Shown here piece after piece: positions 10,818 through 20,102 of a DNA stretch of 64,000 bases (position 1 is its first letter; every line of letters begins with the position of its first letter). Below the pieces are notes generated by a model. That model worked only from the letters and a program-made list of their open reading frames with translations, made no database searches and had not been told where the DNA came from. The position numbers and the translations under genes are program-made. Origin of the DNA: Schlegelella_A sp038231215 (GTDB taxonomy: Bacteria; Pseudomonadota; Gammaproteobacteria; Burkholderiales; Burkholderiaceae_C); contig JBBRLS010000007.1 of assembly GCA_038231215.1 (NCBI GenBank), positions 41,693 through 105,692 on the forward strand, in the 5' to 3' direction.

Positions 10818-12749
10818 TCAAGGGGTGGTGCGTTCCGAGGCCGGTTCGGCGCCAGGCTTCCAGCGATCGATGAGCTGATCGGCCTGCCGGATCTCGTGCT
10901 CCTGCAGTTTGGCGCCGACCTTGACGCGTAGCGATTGCGCATCGGCCTGGCCATTGCGCGCGGCAATGCCATACCAGAGGTAGGCCGCGAAGTTCTGCTG
11001 GCTCGCTTCCCGGGCGCGGCCGAGCAAGGTCTGGGCACGCGGCACGCCTGCGTTCGCCAAGGGCGTCAGCATCTGTACCGCGTTGGCAGTCTCGCCGCGG
11101 CGCAGCGCCGCTTCGGCGGTATCGATCTGCTCGTCGCGCGCCGAGCGTGAAGGCGTGCTGCTGGCGCGGGCCGCGTTCTGCGTCGGCGCGGCCAGCGCGG
11201 CGATGACAACGCTCGACACCGCCGATGCAGGCGCGGGGGCGGGCGTTTCCGGCACTGGGGTAGTGGGCGTTCTCGATGCGGGCCCGGTGCCGGAAGCCGC
11301 GCGCTGCGTACCCGGCGAAGGTGCTTGCGGCGGTGCCGACGCGGCACTGCGTACGTCGGGCGGCGGCACTTTCGTGACGACGAGCGGGGGCTTGCTCTCG
11401 GGTACGGGCTTGACGGTCGACGGCTGTTCGACGACGTCGGGTCGCTTCGAGACCGGGGGGGTCACGGGCGCCGTCGTCGCGTCGGGCACGCGAGGCGAGG
11501 AGGGCAGGCTCGACGCCCTCTCGACCGCGCTCGCCGGCACGTTGGGCAGCGGAGTTGCCGGTGACGCCGGCACCTGTGCCACTTTGATCGATTGCGTCGG
11601 CTCGGCCTTCTGACCCGGCCACAGCGAGAACACGATCGCGGCGATTGCGCAGAGGCCGGCAACGCCGCCCCAGAGCCAGGCCGCTCGCCGCGGTGGCACC
11701 ATGCGGCGCGGCTCTTCGCGTGCGACGGAAACAACCGGCGAAGGCGCCGGCATCGGCGTCGTCGGCGGCGCGACGAGCGCCTGGCTCGGCTCCGGCAACG
11801 CCGGCGCAGGCGCAGCGGCCGCCGACGTTGCCGATGTCGCGGACGCCGCCGCCGCTGCCGGCCCGACGATCTCGCGCCGCCATTCGGCGATGTCCTGCGG
11901 CCGGTCCTTCTCGCTCAGGCGCAAGGCGTGGTCCACCGCTTCGAGCAGCCGTTCGCTGTAGCGGCCGCGCCCCGCGACGACGGCAGGCGGCAGCATTTCG
12001 CGTGCGCTGCCCAGCACCCCCTTGGCGCGCGCCACCGCATCGAGCGGCGCCTGTCCGGCGATGGCTCGATAGCAGGTCGCACCGAGGGCATAGATGTCGG
12101 TCCAGGGGCCTTGCGTGGCGGCGTCGCCGTAGTACTGCTCGAGCGGCGCGTAGCCCGGCGCGACGAGGATGGTCATCGTCTTGGCGCTGCCGAAGGACTG
12201 GCGCGCCGAGCCGAAGTCGAGCAGCACCGGGCTGCCGTCCTTGCGAACGTAGATGTTCTCCGGCTTGATGTCGCGATGGATGAAGCCCGTCGCATGGACC
12301 TGCTCCAGGCCGTCGAGTACCGGCAGCAGGCAATCGGTGAGCTGCCGCTCGGTCAGCGTGCCGCGCCGGTCGAGCAGCGTCGCCAGGTCCTCGCCTTCCT
12401 CGAAGCGCATCACCATGTAGGCGGTGTTGTTCGCCTCGAAGACGGAGAGCACGCGCACGATGTTCGGATGGTCGAAGCGGGCCAGCGTGCGTGCCTCGGC
12501 GAGAAAGCGCTCCAGGCCCCAGGCGTAGCGCTCGCCGTGCGACTCGGTGTGCGGCCGGGCCGAGCCATCGGCGCGGCGCCGCGCGATCTCGGTCGGCAGG
12601 TATTCCTTGATCGCGACCGGCCGGTCCAGGTTGCTGTCGTGCGCCAGGTAGGTGATGCCGAAGCCGCCCTGTCCGAGCACCCTTTCCAGCACGTACCAAT
12701 GCAGCCGATGGCCGGCGGGCAGGGCATCGGGAAAATCCACGTCGGTCAT
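10818..12749 (-). CDS. Transmembrane Ser/Thr protein kinase (Hanks type)
   Basis: This 643-residue eukaryotic-like kinase has a complete catalytic set: glycine loop GQGGFG (26-31), Lys48 (VAIK), the catalytic loop H158-R-D160-I-K-P-E-N165, and D178-F-G180. The cytoplasmic kinase domain is followed by an Ala/Pro-rich linker. One transmembrane helix lies near residue 370 (AAWLWGGVAGLCAIAAIVF). The periplasmic part is rich in Pro/Ala/Thr and ends in helical repeats that look Sel1/TPR-like (AANAVQMLTPLANAG, YGIAARNGQADA). The glycine-loop region with GITYLAHD and IKEYLP is the pattern common in proteobacterial stand-alone kinases. Here all canonical residues are present, unlike in the second kinase of this window at 49875. 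Substrates unknown. Confidence 0.88.
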   Translation of the reverse strand: MTDVDFPDALPAGHRLHWYVLERVLGQGGFGITYLAHDSNLDRPVAIKEYLPTEIARRRADGSARPHTESHGERYAWGLERFLAEARTLARFDHPNIVRVLSVFEANNTAYMVMRFEEGEDLATLLDRRGTLTERQLTDCLLPVLDGLEQVHATGFIHRDIKPENIYVRKDGSPVLLDFGSARQSFGSAKTMTILVAPGYAPLEQYYGDAATQGPWTDIYALGATCYRAIAGQAPLDAVARAKGVLGSAREMLPPAVVAGRGRYSERLLEAVDHALRLSEKDRPQDIAEWRREIVGPAAAAASATSATSAAAAPAPALPEPSQALVAPPTTPMPAPSPVVSVAREEPRRMVPPRRAAWLWGGVAGLCAIAAIVFSLWPGQKAEPTQSIKVAQVPASPATPLPNVPASAVERASSLPSSPRVPDATTAPVTPPVSKRPDVVEQPSTVKPVPESKPPLVVTKVPPPDVRSAASAPPQAPSPGTQRAASGTGPASRTPTTPVPETPAPAPASAVSSVVIAALAAPTQNAARASSTPSRSARDEQIDTAEAALRRGETANAVQMLTPLANAGVPRAQTLLGRAREASQQNFAAYLWYGIAARNGQADAQSLRVKVGAKLQEHEIRQADQLIDRWKPGAEPASERTTP

Positions 12750-13168
12750 CGCACTTTCTGGAGCGGTCCGGCGGAGACGGCTCGCGGGCTCGCCGCCGGT
12801 CCTCCAACCCTGGACAAAGAATAAGCGATCGACCGCGGCGTCGCCAACCGACGAGTCGCCAGACGCGCGCGGCCCTTCTTGCGGCGGCTGCGTAGTGGCG
12901 CGGCGACGACACCGCAGCGGCTGCGTGATCGCGTCGCACGTCCGGCGACGGCGCCGGGTGCGGATGTCGATGACGACGGCGGTCACGGGCGAGGGGCTTC
13001 ATCACGAGGCGGCATGGTCGCCGCGGTCGCATTGCCGCTGGCTCACCGATCGGCGACAGCTGCCTTACAGATGGCGTCGCCGCGAGTCGTCATGCATCTG
13101 TCAGCGATCGGTGATCGGCCTATCAGGGCCCGGGTGAGATCGTGGCGTCAGCCCCAAGGAGACCCGAC
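12750..13168. other. Intergenic region between divergent genes
   Basis: These 419 bases separate the minus-strand kinase from the plus-strand lipoprotein gene. No reading frame here looks coding. The region must hold promoters for both genes. The only structure I see is the pair of inverted repeats at 13043-13114. Confidence 0.5.
13043..13114. repeat. Nested inverted repeats upstream of lipoprotein gene
   Basis: Outer arms of 17 bases lie at 13043-13059 (TCACCGATCGGCGACAG) and 13098-13114 (CTGTCAGCGATCGGTGA). They match at 15 of 17 positions as an inverted pair. A second inverted pair, ACAGATG at 13067-13073 and CATCTGT at 13095-13101, is nested and overlaps the right arm, so two alternative foldings are possible. 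The element ends 54 bases before the next start codon. Confidence 0.55.
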
Positions 13169-14086
13169 ATGGACAAGCCAGAGATCGCGCCGCAGGCCAC
13201 CGGATCGAAGGCCGGGGCGGGCCGCAGGCCGAGACAGGTGCTCGCCGGCACCCTCGCCCTGGTCGTGTGTGCGCTGGGCGCGGGCTGCGCCTCGCCGCCG
13301 CCACCCGCGGCGCTCGACCTCTCCAGGGCACGCATCGTGCCGATGGCGGCGCCGCCGGCGCTCGACATCAGCGGCCTTCCGGGCGGCAAGGCCATGGGCG
13401 CTGCGGTCGGCGCCGGGGCAGGCAGCGGCTATGGTGCGTTGGCCGGCGGCGTCGCGTGTCTCACGACGGGCCCGTTCCTTCCCCTCTGTCTCGCCGTCGT
13501 GCTGCCGACGACGACGGCGATCGGCGCCGTCAGCGGCGCGGCGGTCGGGGCCGTGCGCACCGAGGGCACCGGCGCCATCGAGAAGAAAACCCGCGTGCTG
13601 CGCGACGAGATGGCCGCGACGCCCTACAGCGACATGCTCGCCGGGCAGTTGCGCGAGCGGCTGGCGAGCGACGTTCCGCTCGGCACGATCGGGCCGGTGG
13701 CCGCCGCGACCGCGTTGACCGAACGCGACGACGATCGGCCGTGGACGATCGAGGTCGGCGTGACCGAAGTCGGCACCGAGGGCAAGAGCGAGTTCGCGCT
13801 GCGCCTGGTCACGACGGTTCGCGTGCATCGCGACGGCACGGCCACCTTCTGGCAGGTCGCCAAGGAAGTGCAAAGCGACCGGGAGTTGACTATCGACCGA
13901 TGGCTCGCCGACGACGCGGGCGCCTTGCACGAAGTGCTGAACCGCTGCATCGAGCAGGCATCGCGTCAGTTGAAGACCGACTTCGATCGGGCGACGCGGG
14001 ACGCTCTGGGCAATGTCCGTCCGGCCGCCAAGTATTCGACCTCGTGCGGCGACGGCGTCGCGCCGCTCGCGCAGGCGAAGGGGTAG
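13169..14086 (+). CDS. Putative lipoprotein with glycine-rich membrane segment
   Basis: This 305-residue protein starts at ATG 13169, seven bases after AAGGAG. After a positively charged N-region there is a hydrophobic core and a lipobox-like LGAGC, with Cys near residue 36. Residues about 80-125 are Gly/Ala-rich and hydrophobic (GKAMGAAVGAGAGSGYGALAG, then AIGAVSGAAVGAV), like a glycine-zipper membrane insertion. The C-terminal half is soluble with beta character (WTIEVGVTEVGTEGKSEFAL, RLVTTVRVHRDGTATFWQV). I know no named family with certainty; it resembles outer-membrane lipoproteins of unknown role. Promoter-proximal inverted repeats lie just upstream. Confidence 0.7.
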   Translation: MDKPEIAPQATGSKAGAGRRPRQVLAGTLALVVCALGAGCASPPPPAALDLSRARIVPMAAPPALDISGLPGGKAMGAAVGAGAGSGYGALAGGVACLTTGPFLPLCLAVVLPTTTAIGAVSGAAVGAVRTEGTGAIEKKTRVLRDEMAATPYSDMLAGQLRERLASDVPLGTIGPVAAATALTERDDDRPWTIEVGVTEVGTEGKSEFALRLVTTVRVHRDGTATFWQVAKEVQSDRELTIDRWLADDAGALHEVLNRCIEQASRQLKTDFDRATRDALGNVRPAAKYSTSCGDGVAPLAQAKG

Positions 14087-14319
14087 ACCCCGCGGCTCAC
14101 GCGCATCAAGCGCTCGGAGCTCGCGCGTTACGACGCGGCCGATGACAAGGAAGATTTGCAGACGCGCGAGTGCTTCGGTCGCATCTGGCGCCGCTCATCG
14201 CCTTTCTTGCCGCCGCCGCCGCGATCGGCGGTCGTTGTTCACGCCGCGATGCCGTCCGTCAGGCCGATGCGCCGCTATGTGCGCTAGCGCGCAGACGCCG
14301 CACCACTCTTCCGCGACAG

Positions 14320-14339
14320 TGTTTGCTTTATTGCAAACA
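14320..14339. promoter_or_regulatory. Perfect inverted repeat, possible operator
   Basis: TGTTTGC and GCAAACA form perfect 7-base arms around TTTATT. The element is AT-rich in an otherwise very GC-rich region and ends 27 bases before the ATG at 14367. Its size and place fit an operator or a mRNA stem in the leader of the Ig-like/DUF3494 gene. No binding protein can be named. Confidence 0.45.
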
Positions 14340-14366
14340 TTGCGGCCATTGGCGCAGGAAGACTTC

Positions 14367-16247
14367 ATGAACGAGCCCAGATTCGCCAGGACGACCGGAC
14401 TGCTGTCCGTTTTGTTCGCTGCCCTACTTGCCGCTTGCGGCGGAAGCAGTCTCGATCCGATCCTCGGCGCACCCGGCGCGAGCTCGTCGGTCCCTCCGAC
14501 CGTCACCGCGACGACTCCCGCCGCGAGCAGTCCGGTCGTCACCGGAGTCGCCACGAACAGCGTCGTCACCGCGACCTTCAGCAAGCCGATGGCGGCAGCG
14601 AGCCTGACCGCGACGACGTTCACCCTGGCCTGCCCGGCCGGTCTGCCGGTCACGGCCGCGGTCAGCTACGACGTCGCGACGCGCGTCGCGACCCTGACGC
14701 CGGCGAGTCCGTTGCCAACCAACACGCTGTGCGTGGCGACGATCACGACCGGTGCGCAGGACACCTCGGGCTTGCCGCTGGCGGCGAACTTCGTCTGGCG
14801 CTTCATGACAGCGGCGCTCGCCGACACGACCCGGCCGACCGTGCTGCGCACCGTCCCGGCGCCAGGTGCGCTGGGCGTGCCGATCAACACCCCGATCATC
14901 GCTGTCTTCAGCGAGGACATGCTGGCCTCGACGTTCTCGATCGCCAGCTTCACGGTCATGAACACGACGCTCGGCACAGCCGTCGCCGGCTCGGTCGGCT
15001 ACGCGCCCGGTTCGCGCACCGCGACCTTCACGCCGACCGGCCCGGCCACGCTCGCCGCCAATGACACGTTCACCGCGACGATCACCACCGCGGTCACCGA
15101 CCTTGCCGGCAACGCACTCGCCGGCAACACCGCTGTTGCGCCGAACGCCGGAAACCACGTCTGGCAATTCACCACCGGCAATACGGCCGACAGCACGCCT
15201 CCGACCGTGACCGCGATCAACCCGGGCGACGCCAGCGTCGGCGTGTGCCTGACGAAGACGGTCAGCGCGACCTTCAGCGAGCCGATGGATGCATCGACGA
15301 TCACGGCGGCGACTTTCGGCGTGACGGATGCCGGTGTCGCTGTCCCCGGAACCGTGAGTTACGACGCGGTGAACATGGTGGCCAGCTTCGTGCCTACCAA
15401 TGCGGCAGGCTTCGCGCCCAGCCGTGCTTTCGTCGTCACGGTCAAGTCCGGCGCCACAGGCGTCAAGGATCTCGCGGGCAACCCCCTGGCGGCCGACCGC
15501 GTGTGGGGCTTCACGACTGGCACGCAGGCCTGCTCGGCGGGCGTCGACCTCGGCTCCGCTGCCTTGTTCGGCAGCTTCGGCGGTGGTGCCGGCGTCACCA
15601 ACCAGGGCATCAACACCGTCGTCAACGGCAGCATAGGCACCACCGCGGCATGCACGCTGATCACCGGCTTCCATGACGCCAGCAACGTCTACACGCAGAC
15701 GCCGCTGAACGTCGGCCTGGTCACCGGCACCGTCTATTGCGCCCCGCCCGCGCCCGGAACGACCGCGTCGATGGCGATCGCCACGCAGGCGCGCGCCGAC
15801 GCGACCACCGCGTACAACGCCCTCGCGGCGATGCCGCCCGGCAGCGACCCGGGCGCCGGCCAGCTCGGCGGCCTGGTGCTGGCCCCGGCGGTCTATACCG
15901 CGGCAGGCGGAACTTTCGCGATCACGAGCGGCAACCTGACACTCGACGCGCAGGGCGACGCCAACGCGGTCTGGGTGTTCCAGAGCGCCGCGGCGCTCAC
16001 CGTCGGCCTGTCGGCGACCCCGCGCACCGTCTTCCTGATCAACGGGGCGCAGGCGAAGAACGTGTTCTGGCAGGTCGGCAGCGCGGCGCGTATCGAGGAC
16101 GGAAGCACCATGGTCGGAACCATCATCGCGCCCGCGGGCGTCACGATCTCGACCGCCGGCCAGACCATCCAGACCACCTTGACCGGACGCGCCCTGGGCC
16201 TCACCGCCTCGGTGACGATGGTCAATACGACGATCGTCGCGCCATGA
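14367..16247 (+). CDS. Lipoprotein with bacterial Ig-like repeats and C-terminal DUF3494 (ice-binding-like) domain
   Basis: This 626-residue surface protein has a signal sequence with lipobox LLAAC (Cys near residue 25). Three SbsA-type Ig-like repeats follow, at about residues 45-150, 155-270 and 275-390, each with the pattern TVxxTxPA...V...TFS(K/E)PM...TF....LAGNPLA...WxFTT. The rest (about 395-626) is a DUF3494 beta-solenoid, with GSAALFGSFGGGAGVTNQG, A-T-T-A-Y-N-A-L, VYTAAGGTFAITSGNLTLDA, DANAVWVFQ and FWQVGSAARI. DUF3494 includes ice-binding proteins and adhesins. Most members outside cold habitats are uncharacterised, so an adhesive role is as likely as ice binding. It is followed 56 bases later by an OmpA-like gene. 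Confidence 0.86.
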   Translation: MNEPRFARTTGLLSVLFAALLAACGGSSLDPILGAPGASSSVPPTVTATTPAASSPVVTGVATNSVVTATFSKPMAAASLTATTFTLACPAGLPVTAAVSYDVATRVATLTPASPLPTNTLCVATITTGAQDTSGLPLAANFVWRFMTAALADTTRPTVLRTVPAPGALGVPINTPIIAVFSEDMLASTFSIASFTVMNTTLGTAVAGSVGYAPGSRTATFTPTGPATLAANDTFTATITTAVTDLAGNALAGNTAVAPNAGNHVWQFTTGNTADSTPPTVTAINPGDASVGVCLTKTVSATFSEPMDASTITAATFGVTDAGVAVPGTVSYDAVNMVASFVPTNAAGFAPSRAFVVTVKSGATGVKDLAGNPLAADRVWGFTTGTQACSAGVDLGSAALFGSFGGGAGVTNQGINTVVNGSIGTTAACTLITGFHDASNVYTQTPLNVGLVTGTVYCAPPAPGTTASMAIATQARADATTAYNALAAMPPGSDPGAGQLGGLVLAPAVYTAAGGTFAITSGNLTLDAQGDANAVWVFQSAAALTVGLSATPRTVFLINGAQAKNVFWQVGSAARIEDGSTMVGTIIAPAGVTISTAGQTIQTTLTGRALGLTASVTMVNTTIVAP

Positions 16248-16303
16248 CTCCGATGAGCCCGATCGAACGCCGCCACCCCTCCGCGAGACTGCCAGGAAGC
16301 ACG

Positions 16304-17464
16304 ATGAAACAATCAATGCACGCACTGCGCCTGCTCGGCCTCGCCGGGCTCGGCTCGCTCCTCGCCTTCGCGGCGAATGCCGAGGACACAGGCTACTTCT
16401 ATGCTGGCGGCTCGATCGGCCAGTCGCGGGCGCGCATCGACGAAGACCGCATCAACGCGAGCCTGCTGGCCGGAGGGCTGACGACCACGTCGATGAGCAA
16501 GGACGAGCACGACATCGGCTACAAGCTGTTCGGCGGCTACCAGATCAACCGCTATGTCGGGCTCGAAGGCGGCTATTTCAGCCTCGGAAAGTTCGGCTTC
16601 ACCTCGACCACCGTGCCGGCCGGAACGCTGGCCGGCCAGATCAAGCTCCAGGGGCTGAATCTCGACCTGGTCGGCAGCTTGCCGCTCGGTGACCGCTGGG
16701 CCGTGCTCGGCCGCGTCGGCGCCCAGTACGCCCGTGCCAAGGATCGCTTCAGCAGCACCGGCGCGGTTACCGTCGCCAACCCGAATCCGAGCAAGAGCGC
16801 CCTCAACTACAAGTTCGGTGCGGGCTTGCAGTACGAAGTCAACCCGTCGTTCCTGGTGCGCGCCGAAGCCGAGCGCTATCGCGTCGACGATGCGGTCGGC
16901 AACCGCGGCGACGTGAACCTGTTTTCGGTGAGCCTGGTGTTCCCGTTCGGCCGCACGCCGGCCGCGGCGCCGCCGCGCCCGGTCGCGGTCGCTCCGGCCT
17001 ATGTCGCGCCGCCGCCTCCGGCACCGGCACCGATCGTCGTCGCGGCCGCGCCGGTCGCTCCCGTCGTCGCGCCTCCGGCACGCCTGCGCGTGAGCTTCTC
17101 CGCCGACTCGCTGTTCGCCTTCGACAAGTCGGAGATCCGTCCGCAAGGCAAGGCCGATCTCGACCGCTTCGCAAAGGACCTGGCGGGAACACGCTACGAC
17201 ACGATCGGCGTCACCGGCCACACCGACCGGCTCGGTTCGAACGCGTACAACCAGCGGCTCTCGACGGCGCGCGCCGATGCGGTCAAGGCCTACCTCGTCC
17301 AGTCGGGCGGGATCGACGCCGCGAAGATTTCAGCGGTCGGCCACGGCGAGACCGAGCCGCTCACGAAGACCGAAGAGTGCAAGGGCAGCAAGCCCACGCC
17401 GAAGCTGATCGAATGCCTGCAACCGGACCGGCGCGTCGACGTCGAGGTCACCGGCACGCGCTGA
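16304..17464 (+). CDS. OmpA-family outer-membrane protein
   Basis: This 386-residue protein has a signal peptide ending AFAANAED. Its N-terminal eight-stranded beta-barrel (about residues 26-215) shows YFYAGGSIGQSR, YKLFGGYQINRYVGLEGGYF and FGAGLQYEVNPSFLVRAEAERY. A Pro/Ala linker follows at about 225-265. The C-terminal OmpA peptidoglycan-binding domain carries FDKSEIRP, VTGHTDRLGSNAYNQRLS, AVGHGETEPL and PDRRVDVEV, including the Asp and Arg that contact diaminopimelate. It anchors the outer membrane to peptidoglycan. ATG 16304 follows AGGAAG. It lies directly downstream of the DUF3494 lipoprotein and may share its transcript. Confidence 0.92.
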   Translation: MKQSMHALRLLGLAGLGSLLAFAANAEDTGYFYAGGSIGQSRARIDEDRINASLLAGGLTTTSMSKDEHDIGYKLFGGYQINRYVGLEGGYFSLGKFGFTSTTVPAGTLAGQIKLQGLNLDLVGSLPLGDRWAVLGRVGAQYARAKDRFSSTGAVTVANPNPSKSALNYKFGAGLQYEVNPSFLVRAEAERYRVDDAVGNRGDVNLFSVSLVFPFGRTPAAAPPRPVAVAPAYVAPPPPAPAPIVVAAAPVAPVVAPPARLRVSFSADSLFAFDKSEIRPQGKADLDRFAKDLAGTRYDTIGVTGHTDRLGSNAYNQRLSTARADAVKAYLVQSGGIDAAKISAVGHGETEPLTKTEECKGSKPTPKLIECLQPDRRVDVEVTGTR

Positions 17465-17481
17465 GCTGAACGCTGCGGACC

Positions 17482-18147
17482 TCAGAAGCCGAGCTCGTAG
17501 CGGTAGCCCTTGTAGGCCAGCACGGCGCCTTTCTGCTTGACCTGCTTCAGCACGAGCTCGGGGGCGACGGTGTCGCCCTCGTGGAAGACCTGGCCGTTCA
17601 GGATCACCATGCGGCTGGCCTTGTCGCCGCTGTAGCTGGCGCCTCCGAAGGCGATCTTCGGCAGGCCGCGGCGAATCGCTTCGGGCAACTCGGCCTGCGT
17701 GTAGATGCGGTCGCTGGCCGGGACGGTCGGCGTCGGGTCGGCATCCTCACGCCGAACGGCAGGCTTGGCCGGCGGGCGTCTTGCGATCGCCTCCTTGGCC
17801 GCGCTGGCCGGCGCAGGGATCGAGGCGGGCAATACGATCGCTTGCGACGCGGGTAGCGGCTGCACTGGTGCGACGCTGACCGGCAGCGGTGCGGGCGGGA
17901 TCGGTGGCAGCGGCGCTTGCACGACCGCGACCGTCTTCGGCGGGGCCTCGCTGCCGACGAAGTTCCACGCCAGCACGCCGCCGAGGGCGAGCGCGAGAAC
18001 GACGATGGCGGCGACGAGCAGGCGCGGCTTGCGCGGTGCCTCGTCGTCGCCAGGAAGCACGCCGAACTGTTGCGTATGCAGCCCCGGGACTTCGCCGCGC
18101 TCGCGTTCGGCGTCGGCGCGGCGCAGGGCATCGAGGATGTACGACAT
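17482..18147 (-). CDS. gspB: General secretion pathway protein GspB
   Basis: This 221-residue inner-membrane protein of type II secretion begins with the highly typical MSYILDALRRADAERERGEV. It has one transmembrane helix (about residues 45-66), a Pro/Ala-rich periplasmic linker and a C-terminal GspB domain (SYSGDKASRMVILNGQVFHE, then VKQKGAVLAYKGYRYEL). GspB (ExeB) works with the ATPase GspA to insert the secretin through peptidoglycan. The gene lies 21 bases downstream of gspA in the same direction. The rest of the type II secretion genes are not in this window, so the pair is an orphan locus, as is usual for this family. Confidence 0.92.
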   Translation of the reverse strand: MSYILDALRRADAERERGEVPGLHTQQFGVLPGDDEAPRKPRLLVAAIVVLALALGGVLAWNFVGSEAPPKTVAVVQAPLPPIPPAPLPVSVAPVQPLPASQAIVLPASIPAPASAAKEAIARRPPAKPAVRREDADPTPTVPASDRIYTQAELPEAIRRGLPKIAFGGASYSGDKASRMVILNGQVFHEGDTVAPELVLKQVKQKGAVLAYKGYRYELGF

Positions 18148-18168
18148 GCTTCCTCTTGCCCGCGGCAG

Positions 18169-20016
18169 TCAGTGCGCGGCGGTGTCGAGCCGGGGCTCGT
18201 CGACACCGGTGGCGCGGTTGAGTTGCATGAAGGTCGTAGGCCCCGCCTTGCCGAGCGCGTTCAGGCCGTGCGCCGTCTGGAATCGCGCGACCTTGGCACG
18301 CAAGGCCGTGTCCATGGTCTGCTGGGGTGCCGGTGCCGGCTCGCCGGCGAGCGTCGCGAGTTGCGTTGCGAGTCGATCGACGAGCGGGCCCGACGCGCCC
18401 TGGTCGATCGCCGTGGTGTAGCCCGGGGGCATGCGCCACAGCGTGCCGAACTCGCCCGACCAGAGCTTGCCGAGCGCGGCAAGCGAGACCTTTTGCGCGC
18501 GGCCTTCGACCAGCAGCGACGCCGTGTCGGTGCCGAGGCCGACGAGGACGACGGTGGTGGTTCGGCCGGCGTCGTCGCGCAGGCTCATGAAGCCGGGCCG
18601 GTCGAGGCTCTTCACCATCGCCAGCGTGCTCGCGAACTTGTAGCAGCGCACCTGCTGCCGCGCCGCCGCGGCGCAGGGATCGGCGTCGCCGGCGATGAGC
18701 TTCCACATCGGCGCGAGTTCGCGCCAGGCCGACTTCTCGTCACCGCCGAGCGTCTTCCATTGCGCCTTCAGCTCGGCCGCGCCGAGGGCGGCGAACGACG
18801 TGGCCATCACCGCAGCGGGCGCCGATGCCGGCGCGCTCGCCGCCGGCGCTGTCGCAGCAGACGCCGCTGACGGAGCGCTCGCGACCGTCGTCGCCGAAGC
18901 GACGCCGCTCGCCGCAGACGCCGACGACGTGGCGCTCGTCGCGACCGGCGCTCTCCAGGCGAAGCCGCTGGCCGCCGACGCTGGCACGAACGCGCCGGAC
19001 GCGCCGGACGCCTCATTGGCGCGAGCTGCGGGCGCCGACGCGGCCACCACCATCGCTGGCGCCGGCGTCGCGAACCGGCGGTATGCGCCGTAGACGGCGA
19101 ACGCGAGCAGTGCGGTGAGCGCCAGGCCCGTCGCGATGAACAGACCGAGCCCGGCGCTCGAGCCGAGCCGCGACCGGTCGGGCCCGGTGGGCTCCGAAGT
19201 ACCGAACACCTCGCGCGCCGACTTCTCGATCACCGCGGTGTCGATCTGGTGCTGGCCGTGCGCGTAAGCGCCGAGCATGGCGCGGTCGCAGAGCAGGTTG
19301 ATGCGCCGCGGCACGCCGCGCGCGATCTCGTGGATGCGCTGCAGCGCCTTGCGGTCGAAGGGGATGGCGCGCGTCATGCCGGCGACCGAGAGGCGGTGCC
19401 GGATGTAGTGCTCGGTCTCCTTCGACGACAGCGCCTTCAGGTGAAAGCGGGCGATGACGCGCTGCGCGAGCTGCTCGAGCTCGGGCTGCTCGAGCATCGT
19501 GCGCAGCTCGGGCTGGCCGATGAGGACGATCTGCAGGAGCTTGCGCTCGTTGGTCTCGAGGTTGGTGAGCAGGCGCAATTGCTCGAGCACGTCGACCGAG
19601 AGCATCTGCGCCTCGTCGATGATGAGCACGTTGTTCTGGCCGACGGCGTGCGTCTTGAGCAGGAACTCGTTGAGCGCATCGACGTAGATCTTCACCGTCC
19701 CGGGCTGGCCGCGCGGCAGCTCGACCGGAATCCTGAACTCGTCGCAGATCGACTTGACGAGTTCGGTGACGGTGAGCTTCGGGTTGAAGATGTAGGCGAC
19801 GTTGCAGCGCTTCGGGATCTGCTCGAGGAAGCAGCGGCAGACGGTGGTCTTGCCGGCGCCGATCTCGCCCGACAGCAGAACGAAGCCGCCGCCGCCGCCG
19901 ACGCCGTACAGCAGGTGCGCCAGCGCCTCGCGGTGGCGCTTGCTCATGTAGAGATAGCGCGGGTCGGGGGCGAGGGAGAACGGCTCCTGCTTCAGGCCGA
20001 AGAACCGCATGTACAT
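18169..20016 (-). CDS. gspA: GspA/ExeA-type AAA+ ATPase with peptidoglycan-binding tail
   Basis: The 615-residue protein begins FFGLKQEPFSLAPDPRYLY, diagnostic of ExeA ATPases. Walker A is GEIGAGKTT (residues 50-58), Walker B is VLIIDEAQ, and an arginine-finger region follows the second-region GQPELR. A transmembrane helix lies near residue 290 (LGLFIATGLALTALLAFAVY). The periplasmic half holds an Ala-rich linker, a domain containing WKLIAGDADPC, and a C-terminal peptidoglycan-binding repeat (KVARFQTAHGLNALGKAGPTT). GspA is thought to remodel peptidoglycan so the type II secretin can assemble. The start could be Met 20016 or Met 20010; both fit. Confidence 0.92.
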   Translation of the reverse strand: MYMRFFGLKQEPFSLAPDPRYLYMSKRHREALAHLLYGVGGGGGFVLLSGEIGAGKTTVCRCFLEQIPKRCNVAYIFNPKLTVTELVKSICDEFRIPVELPRGQPGTVKIYVDALNEFLLKTHAVGQNNVLIIDEAQMLSVDVLEQLRLLTNLETNERKLLQIVLIGQPELRTMLEQPELEQLAQRVIARFHLKALSSKETEHYIRHRLSVAGMTRAIPFDRKALQRIHEIARGVPRRINLLCDRAMLGAYAHGQHQIDTAVIEKSAREVFGTSEPTGPDRSRLGSSAGLGLFIATGLALTALLAFAVYGAYRRFATPAPAMVVAASAPAARANEASGASGAFVPASAASGFAWRAPVATSATSSASAASGVASATTVASAPSAASAATAPAASAPASAPAAVMATSFAALGAAELKAQWKTLGGDEKSAWRELAPMWKLIAGDADPCAAAARQQVRCYKFASTLAMVKSLDRPGFMSLRDDAGRTTTVVLVGLGTDTASLLVEGRAQKVSLAALGKLWSGEFGTLWRMPPGYTTAIDQGASGPLVDRLATQLATLAGEPAPAPQQTMDTALRAKVARFQTAHGLNALGKAGPTTFMQLNRATGVDEPRLDTAAH

Positions 20017-20102
20017 GGGTGCAGAGAATAACGTGCGGCCGTCGCTCGCCAAGACGGGTTATGAGCCCGCGAGGCCGCCCCAAGGGCGAATGCACGCGAA
20101 GG

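Noticed and set aside
14087..14366. Protein-like stretch (TRIKRSELARYDAADDKEDL) after the 13169-14086 lipoprotein gene
   Set aside because: No start codon or ribosome-binding site in frame, and no recognised family; too little to call a gene or pseudogene.
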